In this document: positions 8,145 to 15,846 of the stretch, piece after piece
How positions within the stretch are numbered: the first letter of the stretch is position 1
How the letters are laid out: each line of letters starts with the position of its first letter
NCBI GenBank assembly: GCA_017436305.1
Contig: JAFSDJ010000101.1
Location: forward strand, 1 to 49,114
Source of the DNA: Lachnospiraceae bacterium
Lineage (GTDB): Bacteria; Bacillota; Clostridia; Lachnospirales; Lachnospiraceae
Reading direction: 5' to 3'
Length of the DNA: 49,114 bases
The notes under the pieces: model-generated
Told to the model about the DNA's origin: nothing
The model's input: only the letters and a program-made list of their open reading frames with translations
The model's database searches: none
Position numbers and translations under genes: made by a program

Positions 8145-8555
8145 TTATTCTACTATTTGTTTTTGAATTTCTTCTAACTCTTCTCCGGTAGGAGTTCCCG
8201 GTTCCCAGTTTATTTTCTGATTATCGTCTTTGTAGCGTGGAATCAAATGCATATGGAAATGAAACACTGTCTGTCCTGCTGCTTCACCGTTATTTTGCAT
8301 AAGATTAAAGCCGTCTGCATTCAACTTTTCTACCATCCGGGCACCTAGTTTTTTGGCTAAAACAATGGCATTCTTAGCCTTTTCTTCCGGTAACTGGAAA
8401 AGGTTGGAGTAATGATTCTTTGGAAGAATCAAAGCATGTCCCTTTGCAGCTGGTGCTAAATCCAAAATTACCCGAAACTCTTCATCCTCGTAAATAGTTT
8501 TTGAAGGAATTTCTCCATTTGCAATTTTACAAAAGATACAGTTTTCTTCTTTCAT
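8145..8555 (-). CDS. HIT-family nucleotide hydrolase
   Basis: A 136-aa histidine-triad protein of the Hint/HinT branch, which hydrolyses AMP-linked substrates such as nucleoside phosphoramidates. The triad FHFHMHLIPRY sits near residues 95-105. The N-terminal CIFCKIANGEIPS matches the family and supplies two cysteines. The start at 8555 (MKEENCIFCK) has GGGGAGG 9 nt upstream inside the end of the previous gene; an ATG 18 nt further up is less likely. The gap to the flavodoxin-SCP2 gene is 1 nt, so both are probably translated from one message. The physiological substrate is unknown. Confidence 0.93.
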   Translation of the reverse strand: MKEENCIFCKIANGEIPSKTIYEDEEFRVILDLAPAAKGHALILPKNHYSNLFQLPEEKAKNAIVLAKKLGARMVEKLNADGFNLMQNNGEAAGQTVFHFHMHLIPRYKDDNQKINWEPGTPTGEELEEIQKQIVE

Positions 8556-8556
8556 G

Positions 8557-9558
8557 CTAATTTGCCTCCCCAAAATTAAATATTTGATCTAATAATCTCA
8601 AAAGTTTAAAATCACCCTTCATTTTAATGTTTCCTGCCATAAAAGCTCTCTGGAACGTCATTCTTCCTGAAACAATCTCATTCATAATATCAGAAGGTGT
8701 CTGAATTTCCACATCTGCGCTGACTTCTTTTCCGTAAGACACATCCAATTCATCCTCTTCTACCAGTATGATAAAAGGTTTCTTTTTCCCTTCAATATTA
8801 AACTTGTAAGTGGCTTTACTTCCTGCCTGGGGCTTAAAACCAGACTTAAAGTCTTCTATATATTCATTACCGGAAGGATTATTTTCGCTTTCCAACATTT
8901 CTTTAAAGTAGCTGGCTAACTCCTGAATATCCTCTTTTTGTTTCTGCACATAGCTTTCATCAGATGCATATTTAGACAGTTGTTCATTTTCCTGAGGTGT
9001 TAAATCTGTATTTTTCTGAACTGCCACAACCCGACTGATTTCCTGATTGCTTGTAGGAAATGTAGCTACTTTTTGCTGAATGGAACGGTAAAGATTTTCT
9101 GTTTTTTTCTCAATCATGTACCGATATTCTTCATTGTTTTCAAATTGGGGCATTTCTTTTACATAACCACAAATACCACTACAGGGACGTCCGCCTAAAA
9201 TTTCCCAGGCAACTGCCAAATCCAGCTTTCCTTCCCTTTCTCCATAAGTAGTGCTCATGACTACAGGACACATGTAAAGACTACTAATTTTCTCCTTATC
9301 TCCATACAACCAACAAGCATCCAAAAAAGACTGCATGTAACCACCCACACCATACCACTCTACTGTAGAGGCTAATATGATGCCATCCGCTGTCTTCAAT
9401 GTCTGCGGTAGCGAAGTAATCCTGCTGCGTAATTCGTGAAGATCAAATCTTTCAACTTTTACATTTAATTCTTCTAGCACCTGTTGCATAATGCTAAGTA
9501 CATACAAGGTAGGATCATCTATAAGACCGCGTCCACCATAATATATATTTACTTTCAT
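8557..9558 (-). CDS. flavodoxin-fold NAD(P)H-oxidoreductase-like protein fused to SCP2 domain
   Basis: A 333-aa two-domain protein. Residues 1-~150 look like an FMN-dependent NAD(P)H reductase or flavodoxin fold: an initial beta strand MKVNIYYGG, then GIILASTVEWYGVGGYMQSFLDACW, then PVVMSTTYGEREG. A charged helical linker (about 160-225) follows. The C-terminal ~100 residues match an SCP2 sterol/lipid-binding domain (EVSADVEIQTPSDIMNEIV, then GRMTFQRAFMAGNIKMKGD). The start overlaps the rhomboid stop (ATGA) with AGAGAGG upstream, implying translational coupling. The combination suggests flavin redox chemistry on a hydrophobic ligand; the substrate is unknown. Confidence 0.82.
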   Translation of the reverse strand: MKVNIYYGGRGLIDDPTLYVLSIMQQVLEELNVKVERFDLHELRSRITSLPQTLKTADGIILASTVEWYGVGGYMQSFLDACWLYGDKEKISSLYMCPVVMSTTYGEREGKLDLAVAWEILGGRPCSGICGYVKEMPQFENNEEYRYMIEKKTENLYRSIQQKVATFPTSNQEISRVVAVQKNTDLTPQENEQLSKYASDESYVQKQKEDIQELASYFKEMLESENNPSGNEYIEDFKSGFKPQAGSKATYKFNIEGKKKPFIILVEEDELDVSYGKEVSADVEIQTPSDIMNEIVSGRMTFQRAFMAGNIKMKGDFKLLRLLDQIFNFGEAN

Positions 9559-10601
9559 TCTGTTACCTCTCTATTTTTTGCTGACTTTTTACGGTAAAGG
9601 AGCACACATAAAAGGAATCCCGTTAGAAGTCCCCCCAAATGTGCCATGTTGTCCACATTTGTACTAATCAGCCCATAATAAGCGGAATAACCAATTAGAA
9701 ACAATATTTTCGAAATAGACATAGTTTCCAAATGGCCTTTATTACGAATAAGCAGCCATAACAAAGCTCCTACCATTCCGAAAATAGCTCCGCTCGCTCC
9801 CAAAGACTGAGTATAATAATCACCTGTATAATTACCATACCATAAGGAAAGCAGATTGCCTCCAAGACCCGATATTAAATACAGGATAAAATATTTCACA
9901 TGTCCTAATCTTCTCTCTGCAATGTCTCCTAAAAAAAATAAAATCATCATATTGCTAAACAGGTGGTCAATACCTGCATGAAGAAACATGGATGTAAACA
10001 GACGATACCACTGTTTCATATGGACAACCAGATCCACGCTCATAACACCTTTAGTATACAACAAATCACCTGTAAATGTACACAAAGTAAATGCTAAAAC
10101 ATTAATTAAAAAGAAAAGATGATTGGATAAAGGTCTGTCCTTTATACTTTTGTACGATTGTTTTCCATAACAGTTATATTTTATATCATCATCCTCGTAC
10201 TCTCTGGGGACTTTTGGGTCTTTTAAAAAATCCTGTAATTTTGTCTTTACACCGTAAAAATCTTCCATACTTTCTTTTGGAATCACTAAATTTCCATCAT
10301 GTATAATCCAGCAAAAAGCATTTTCTTTAGCAAAGTCTTCTGCCTGCTCTAGATTCTCGCTTATAATAAAGGAAAAGGAATGAACCTCTTCTGATCCACG
10401 ATCCCGAAACTGCCATTCAATTTTTTCCACAATGCGTCCATATTCCTGAGGCTTTATTTGTGTATTTTCTGTAATATCCACTACATGTATAACATTCACA
10501 AAGGAATTTTCCAATCGAAAAAATACAGTAAATTTATTTAAATTTGTATCTAACGGAATGTAATCCTGCGTACGCAAAAAATAGCTGATTTCTTTTAACA
10601 T
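9555..10601 (-). CDS. rhomboid-family intramembrane serine protease
   Basis: A 348-aa membrane protease. Residues 1-~165 form a cytosolic domain without recognised motifs (SYFLRTQDYIPLDTN, then several strands). The rhomboid core follows with about six membrane segments. The catalytic Ser is in GASGAIFG and the catalytic His in NMAHLGG. The HAGIDHLFSNMMIL segment supplies the conserved H...N of TM2, and WYRLFTSMFLHAG is the L1 loop signature. ATG 10601 is preferred over TTG 10619 because AAAGGG precedes it. It follows the FHA gene by about 60 nt and overlaps the flavodoxin-SCP2 gene by 4 nt, so it may be at the tail of the pilus transcript. Substrate unknown. Confidence 0.93.
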   Translation of the reverse strand: MLKEISYFLRTQDYIPLDTNLNKFTVFFRLENSFVNVIHVVDITENTQIKPQEYGRIVEKIEWQFRDRGSEEVHSFSFIISENLEQAEDFAKENAFCWIIHDGNLVIPKESMEDFYGVKTKLQDFLKDPKVPREYEDDDIKYNCYGKQSYKSIKDRPLSNHLFFLINVLAFTLCTFTGDLLYTKGVMSVDLVVHMKQWYRLFTSMFLHAGIDHLFSNMMILFFLGDIAERRLGHVKYFILYLISGLGGNLLSLWYGNYTGDYYTQSLGASGAIFGMVGALLWLLIRNKGHLETMSISKILFLIGYSAYYGLISTNVDNMAHLGGLLTGFLLCVLLYRKKSAKNREVTE

Positions 10602-10659
10602 GTTAGACCCTTTCTGCAAAATTATACTGTAAAAAGGGTATCATTTATCTTTTCTTGTG

Positions 10660-12108
10660 TCAATGATAGGTAAAAGTAACTTTTCCAAAAGTAATTTCAT
10701 CTTCTGCTGTTAAAGGTACAAGTTCGTTAACCTCTAATGGAATCCCATTTTTCAAGGTACCATTTTTAGAATTCAGATCCATTAAATACACCATATCCTC
10801 TGATTCGTTTTTTATAAATTTTGCATGAATACGACTTACTGATTTGTCGGAAATAACATAATCTGCAACACCCTCCAGTTTTCCTATAACAAATGGAAAA
10901 CTATCCAAAGCGATTTTTAATGGCTGTCTTTTATCAAGCTTCTTTAATTTTTCAATTAATATGCCTTCCTCTTTGTAAATATATTCCTTTAATAGAACCG
11001 TTTCCCCATATTCCTCCAATTGGTTATAACAGTTGGAATCTTCTATCAGATTTGTGTCTGCTTTATAAGCCTTTCCACTTTGGGCAAAATATTCTCTTTC
11101 CATTTGCTGTCTGGTGGTTTCTTCTCCATCATCTTCCGGATCTCGCTCCTTCTCCAATATTTTTTTGTATAAAAATAATAGAAGAAAGCCTACCATGCCA
11201 ACAGTAACTATGGCTGTTGCCAAAATCATATCCCTTGTACCAAAAAACTGGGTTATAGAAATTGGAATAGTTTTATCTCTCATTAAATATTGGTAGAACC
11301 CATATCCTGTTCCTGCTAAAATAAGCGCCAAAAAGAAAAAAACAATCAGTTTAAATTCCTTCCCTGAAATGGTCTGATTTTTATCTTCAGATTCTTGCTG
11401 TTCTTCATATATAGAAGTTTCTTCATAATTCTCACTGGAATAATTTTCAAGATCATAGCTATGATTTATGTTGCTATTTTCAAGATTACCATCGTTTTGA
11501 CATATATTCTCATGGTAAATCAATGGTTTTCTAAAATTACCCGCACAATTGTCTTTTTCTGTCTCGTGTTCTGTCAAAATTTCTTCTACAATCTGAGTAA
11601 AGCTAAAATTTTCTTCTCTCGTAAATCGATAGAGCTGATAGCCTGCTGCCACTGCTTTTTCATCCTGATGGTCAATGCAATTTAATAAATATTCTGCAAA
11701 CTGTCTGATCCCTGTAAAAAACTCTTCCTCCTCACAAGGATAAAAGCAAAGATATAATTGCTTTGTATTCACATTCAGATACATGTATTCCGGATTAAGA
11801 CACAGATAGTTTTCTTCTAAAAAGTAATTTTCCAGTTCTGACAGTGCCTCAGAAAGACCTGATAAAATGGAAATTAGCTGGTCTGCATCCATTTCTCTTT
11901 TTTCAAAGAGACAGGCAATGGTTTGTTTTCCACTTATATCATAATAAAACTGTTTTTCCCCATTAAAGTTATGGATAGATACTTTCAACAAATGCCTGAG
12001 ATTATTTTCTGTTACCATCTTCATCTGATAATACTGTGCACTGTCCATAGCCTGCTCTTCAAATATAAGGTAGCTGGAATTTAACTCTCTTTTATAAGTT
12101 CCCTTCAT
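10660..12108 (-). CDS. DUF6382-like FHA-domain membrane protein of the Tad cluster
   Basis: A 482-aa protein. The N-terminal ~190 residues look like DUF6382 (YLIFEEQAMDSAQYYQMKMV, CLNPEYMYLNVNTKQLYLCF). An acidic Asn/Ser/Glu-rich linker and two membrane segments (around residues 250-275 and 290-312) follow. The C-terminal ~85 residues are a forkhead-associated domain (FVIGKLEGVADYVISDKSVS then RIHAKF and LNSKNGTLKNG), which binds phosphothreonine peptides. So a cytosolic phospho-reader is anchored at the membrane. It overlaps the TadE-like gene by 17 nt and closes the pilus operon. It probably couples pilus assembly to a Ser/Thr kinase not present in the window (inference). Confidence 0.88.
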   Translation of the reverse strand: MKGTYKRELNSSYLIFEEQAMDSAQYYQMKMVTENNLRHLLKVSIHNFNGEKQFYYDISGKQTIACLFEKREMDADQLISILSGLSEALSELENYFLEENYLCLNPEYMYLNVNTKQLYLCFYPCEEEEFFTGIRQFAEYLLNCIDHQDEKAVAAGYQLYRFTREENFSFTQIVEEILTEHETEKDNCAGNFRKPLIYHENICQNDGNLENSNINHSYDLENYSSENYEETSIYEEQQESEDKNQTISGKEFKLIVFFFLALILAGTGYGFYQYLMRDKTIPISITQFFGTRDMILATAIVTVGMVGFLLLFLYKKILEKERDPEDDGEETTRQQMEREYFAQSGKAYKADTNLIEDSNCYNQLEEYGETVLLKEYIYKEEGILIEKLKKLDKRQPLKIALDSFPFVIGKLEGVADYVISDKSVSRIHAKFIKNESEDMVYLMDLNSKNGTLKNGIPLEVNELVPLTAEDEITFGKVTFTYH

Positions 12109-12574
12109 TTTTTGTGTCCTTTCCTGATTGATTTTTTAAATTGCTTATTTTTCTACAATTTCTTATAAAAAGCACTGGCTGCAGCTTTTTTGTTTTCTTT
12201 GTAATTTTATAATTCCAAGTATTTTCTTCAAATATATTACTAAGAATAACGGCTCCCGGAACTTGTATCGATACACTGTAAGTTACCTGAATATTATCGC
12301 CCTTTACTTTCATTTGTTCCCCATATTTCTTTATAGCTAATAAATTTCCACTCATCAGCTTAGAGCTTTCTTTTTTCATATACCGGTAAGTTTCCTTTGC
12401 AGTTTCTGACTCCATTCTGCTGCCTCTTAGTGCCAGAATGTAGGCATTAGTTGTTACTTCTACCCGATTATATAGAAAAAAAGATAGATATATGAAAAAT
12501 GCAAATATAGTTAAAATCATTGGCATAATAAGACTTGCTTCAATAGTGCTGCTACCTTTTAATTTTTTTCCCAT
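12092..12574 (-). CDS. TadE-like minor pseudopilin
   Basis: A 160-aa protein with a prepilin-type N-terminus: basic MGKKLKG, the cleavage glycine followed by SSTIEASLIMPM with Glu at +5, and then a long hydrophobic helix (to about residue 35). This is the TadE/TadF pattern; these minor pilins are processed by the Tad prepilin peptidase. The remainder contains a short helix and beta-like region plus a basic C-terminal tail. ATG 12574 is chosen over TTG 12580, as GAGGTGG lies 7 nt upstream. It follows the second prepilin peptidase by 69 nt and overlaps the FHA gene. Confidence 0.85.
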   Translation of the reverse strand: MGKKLKGSSTIEASLIMPMILTIFAFFIYLSFFLYNRVEVTTNAYILALRGSRMESETAKETYRYMKKESSKLMSGNLLAIKKYGEQMKVKGDNIQVTYSVSIQVPGAVILSNIFEENTWNYKITKKTKKLQPVLFIRNCRKISNLKNQSGKDTKNEGNL

Positions 12575-12643
12575 TTTCAAACCACCTCGCTGTTACAATC
12601 TGTCTCATCTTTTCGCAAAACCTATCATTTAACCCCGGCATCA

Positions 12644-13078
12644 TCATTTATAACTGAAAAAGCATAATATACTATAAGCCACATATAAGAAAGGCACTAA
12701 AGGCAGTTCTGCCTTCATTTCCTTCTTCCATCCTGCCATAAGAACAAGCCCCACAATCCCTGTAAGTAAAAATCCAAAAAAGAATAATCCCAGAGTTTCA
12801 TAAAATCCAATACATATTCCACAAGCACCGGCTAACATACCATCTCCTAATCCAAGCCCGCCTTTCGAAAGCAGTGAAAAACCACAAAAAGCAATACCAA
12901 TGAACAATCCTACTACAAAACCACCTATGGAAAAATCCTTCTCATAAACAGAAAATCCCACACTTGCAATTACACACAACAAAATTGGAAAAATGGGAAT
13001 CTTTTTTTCTTTAATATCAAAATAAGTACAGATGCCTAGTAACATCATAATTAGGGTCATATTCAGAAGTTCTTTCAT
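12644..13078 (-). CDS. A24-family prepilin peptidase (second copy)
   Basis: A 144-aa aspartic membrane protease of the TadV/CpaA type, which cleaves Flp and TadE leader peptides. The two catalytic aspartates are in TYFDIKEKKIP (after TM1) and in the GxGD motif GLGLGDGML. Five to six hydrophobic segments are visible. It lacks the N-methylation domain of PilD, as is typical for Tad peptidases. Its ATG (13078) follows directly on the stop of the TadE-2 gene (TAAATG) with GGAG just before. A second, less canonical A24 peptidase heads the operon (20435-20956), so this may be the principal enzyme. Confidence 0.92.
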   Translation of the reverse strand: MKELLNMTLIMMLLGICTYFDIKEKKIPIFPILLCVIASVGFSVYEKDFSIGGFVVGLFIGIAFCGFSLLSKGGLGLGDGMLAGACGICIGFYETLGLFFFGFLLTGIVGLVLMAGWKKEMKAELPLVPFLYVAYSILCFFSYK

Positions 13079-14035
13079 TTAATCTCCTCCACATCTGCTA
13101 CAGGGACTTTTATTGCCCACTTTGCTAATTGGAATGGCATCCACCGTTCTTTTTAAACCAGAACAACTGATTGTGGTGTGGTACCGATTTCCCTCACTGG
13201 TAATGTATACAGCATCTTTTGAATTTTTCCCACATTTTTCACAAGGCTTATATTTTTCTCCTGAGTCATTTCTAAGCTTTTTTACTCCTTTATAATTTAC
13301 TCTGGAAATAGAAAGGTCTAAATGAGTACAATTTTTGCTTGAATGGTACACACTTCCGGTTTCTGCAACATAAACAATTTGTTCCTCTTGTTGACCGGTA
13401 ATACTTTCTGCATTGTGGTAGCCTGTGAAAGCTCTTACCGTACATCCTGTAACCATATAAAACCCTCTAAAACCAATATAAGGAATTTGTGGCTCTACTT
13501 TATAAATAGCTTTTAGCTCAATTCTGTCATTCTCCATAAATTTGCTAAAGCTATAAATAATCCCACTGCTGCCTCCTTTAATGCAGGAATTGTTTAAATA
13601 ATCCTTTCCAAGAAGCTTATTTACCTGATTTCGCACATAAGTTTCACTAAATGCCACGGAACCTAAGGTAGATGACAGCATTTCATTTTTATCTGTCTGT
13701 TTAATTGCATAACCATATACTGCCATTTCCTTTGCAGTCTGATGAAGGGCACTTTCTAATTGAATGTGAACAGCCAATATATTAAACATAGAAAGTAGAT
13801 TGATTATGAAAAACAAAAACAGAGGCAGCGCCAAAGAAGCTTCTATTGTAATACTGCCTCTTTTTTGTTCCATTAGTGAGTTTTTAGAGAAGAAAGTGCC
13901 AAGGGATGCCCTTTTTGGAAATAAAGTGGATCTTTTTGGACTTGTACGGAGAGCAAAACCTTTCGTAATTTTTGATAGCTTCTTAATGTTTGATATGATA
14001 TTATTTACAAATATGGAATTTTCCAAAAAGAACAC
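13079..14035 (-). CDS. TadE-like pseudopilin with C-terminal duplicated Cys/His motif
   Basis: A 318-aa protein. The prepilin signal is internal: QKRG then SITIEASLALPLFLFFIINL, with cleavage Gly at 60 and Glu at +5. A basic 54-residue leader precedes it, much longer than usual. The surface part (about 95-220) resembles TadE proteins. The last ~95 residues contain two related units: VYHSSKNCTHL ... KPCEKCG and RYHTTISCSGL ... SPCSRCGG. Each has one His and three Cys, suggesting metal binding or disulfides outside the cell. The start is GTG 14035, with GGAGG upstream. A shorter ATG start just before QKRGS has no SD. Confidence 0.85.
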   Translation of the reverse strand: MFFLENSIFVNNIISNIKKLSKITKGFALRTSPKRSTLFPKRASLGTFFSKNSLMEQKRGSITIEASLALPLFLFFIINLLSMFNILAVHIQLESALHQTAKEMAVYGYAIKQTDKNEMLSSTLGSVAFSETYVRNQVNKLLGKDYLNNSCIKGGSSGIIYSFSKFMENDRIELKAIYKVEPQIPYIGFRGFYMVTGCTVRAFTGYHNAESITGQQEEQIVYVAETGSVYHSSKNCTHLDLSISRVNYKGVKKLRNDSGEKYKPCEKCGKNSKDAVYITSEGNRYHTTISCSGLKRTVDAIPISKVGNKSPCSRCGGD

Positions 14036-14082
14036 CCCTTGACACCTCCTAACTGTAGAATCAATTTCAAATCATTCTATTT

Positions 14083-15537
14083 TTAAAAATAGCAATAATC
14101 TCTGGTAATTTGGCAGTCATACCCATACTGACTGGATATGGAACCCGTAACTTCTATATAATCTACACAACCATCCATGCGGAATTTTTCATTTCCAGCA
14201 GTTTTGCGAATATCCATTTCAATTAAATCCATAGCTCTGAAGATCTTTGTTTCCTCATCTATACAGGTTAACAAGATCATCAAATAGTCCTCATAAGAAA
14301 TTCCCTCACTGATTGAATCCTGCTCTGAACTATCTAATCCTTCTTCGTAAGAAAGCATACCTTCTAATCCAAAATGCCATGTTTCATCTGTTTTAATTAA
14401 AGGAACCCTGTTACCTGCTAACAGCTGTTTCACATCATAAACACTTTCTGCATATGCCCATGCAAACAGAATGGCTACTTTTACAAGCTCTGCCAGTTCC
14501 GGAAGCTGAATCACAGCTGACAAAGTAAGAGCTAATGCCTCTGCTTCCGCCATTTTTGTTTTATCAGAAAATAAATAGACAACATTGGCTGTCTCTCTTA
14601 TTAATAAAAGTCTGTTAACTACCCACTTTAAGTTGTCTGTATCGTTGTTCTTTCCACCCAATATGTACTCAATCTGATATTTTAACCGGCTTTTTTCCAG
14701 CTGATTTACATAGCTTCCATACTTGTCCATAATATATCCCTGAAAAAATAAGCTATCTGAGTCGCTACAGCCATCTCTTTTCAAAAGTCCGAATCCCTGA
14801 CTTCTTTTTCTGGAAGATATATAATTTTCTTTTGCAACAGTTTCATTGGAAATAACAGCATCTTTTTCTGTTACCAATGCCAAAACGCCCTTCCCTCTTG
14901 TGGCATTTACTTCATCAGCCGGGTTGTCTAAAGGAATTTCCTCCCATTCATCCTCTCCTACCTGTTTTTTAGGAAGTTCTGTATCATCTATTGCCTTTTG
15001 ATTGGCATTTCTTTCAGTGGTAATATCCCGTTCTAACAAATTGGCATCTTCTGCCTGCTCCATATATTTTTCCAGCTCTTTTACATAAGACAATCCATAC
15101 TTATCTTTTATGTAAGAAACTGCCTGTCTTTTAAATACTTCTCCTTTTTCATCTGTTGCCAGAGTAAACTTGTTTACTTGTACATCCTCCACTGCCATAG
15201 CAAGCAAATCCCTGGTTATATAAGGAGAAATGCCGGAATCTTTTTCTGTATTTTCCTTAAAATAGCTTTTCAAATGGGCAGCCGTGTTTTCTACTGTACA
15301 TTTTCCATTCCCATAGGAAGTATCTATGAAAAAAAGGTCATATTGCTCTAAAAGCTCTCTGTTGTATTCTCCAAAAACAGAATACAGGCTTAAATCCATG
15401 GCACATTCTGTCTGCATGCGAATGGCATTTGTTCTGGCACCTTCTATTAAAGTTAAAAAAAGTGACAGCATCACTGACAAAGTAAGCGCTAAATAAACAG
15501 TAATGGACCCTCTATTATCAACACAACCTCTTCTCAT
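14083..15537 (-). CDS. DUF5702-like Tad-associated surface protein
   Basis: A 484-aa protein encoded just after the Flp pilin. The N-terminus, NRGSITVYLALTLSVMLSLFLT, is prepilin-like (basic residues, Gly, hydrophobic helix). Position +5 is Tyr rather than Glu, so it may not be processed like the TadE proteins. The exported portion (residues ~40-484) begins EGARTNAIRMQTECAMDLSLYS, as in the DUF5702 family found in clostridial Tad loci, and is long and acidic. The start is ATG 15537, because AAGGAGAAAGGA lies just upstream; the in-frame TTG at 15570 lacks an SD. It probably acts as a TadG-like component; the precise role is unknown. Confidence 0.82.
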   Translation of the reverse strand: MRRGCVDNRGSITVYLALTLSVMLSLFLTLIEGARTNAIRMQTECAMDLSLYSVFGEYNRELLEQYDLFFIDTSYGNGKCTVENTAAHLKSYFKENTEKDSGISPYITRDLLAMAVEDVQVNKFTLATDEKGEVFKRQAVSYIKDKYGLSYVKELEKYMEQAEDANLLERDITTERNANQKAIDDTELPKKQVGEDEWEEIPLDNPADEVNATRGKGVLALVTEKDAVISNETVAKENYISSRKRSQGFGLLKRDGCSDSDSLFFQGYIMDKYGSYVNQLEKSRLKYQIEYILGGKNNDTDNLKWVVNRLLLIRETANVVYLFSDKTKMAEAEALALTLSAVIQLPELAELVKVAILFAWAYAESVYDVKQLLAGNRVPLIKTDETWHFGLEGMLSYEEGLDSSEQDSISEGISYEDYLMILLTCIDEETKIFRAMDLIEMDIRKTAGNEKFRMDGCVDYIEVTGSISSQYGYDCQITRDYCYF

Positions 15538-15647
15538 AGCTTCCTTTCTCCTTACAAATTTTTTTAACAAATTCTGTACAGTTTTTCTTATAGATTATTC
15601 TTTACAGAATTTCTTCCTACAGTATTTCTTAAATTTCTCTCTAATTT

Positions 15648-15824
15648 TTAAATACTTTTACTCTTAGAAGTAATAGTCTTGAAAATATCATTTACAAGAT
15701 CCGTAAGCTGCTTTTTAAAAATTATGACAAGCCCGATTAACACCACTAAAATAAGAATCAACTCTACTGTTCCAATTCCATCCTCCTTAAACCAAAAATC
15801 TTTTAACAAATTCCACACTTTCAT
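15648..15824 (-). CDS. flp: Flp-type major pilin
   Basis: A 58-aa prepilin, the size of Flp pilins. The leader MKVWNLLKDFWFKEDG ends in Gly. The mature part starts IGTVELILILVVLIGL, with Glu at +5 as required for Tad pilin processing and assembly. After the hydrophobic helix comes a short basic tail (FKKQLTDLVNDIFKTITSK). The start at 15824 has GAAAGGAG 8 nt upstream; a longer ORF to 15896 overlaps the tadC stop region and lacks an SD. It sits 22 nt after the tadC-like gene. The high expression expected of the pilin relative to the ATPase would need a further promoter or mRNA processing. Confidence 0.93.
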   Translation of the reverse strand: MKVWNLLKDFWFKEDGIGTVELILILVVLIGLVIIFKKQLTDLVNDIFKTITSKSKSI

Positions 15825-15846
15825 AAAACTTTCTCCTTTCCTTTGT

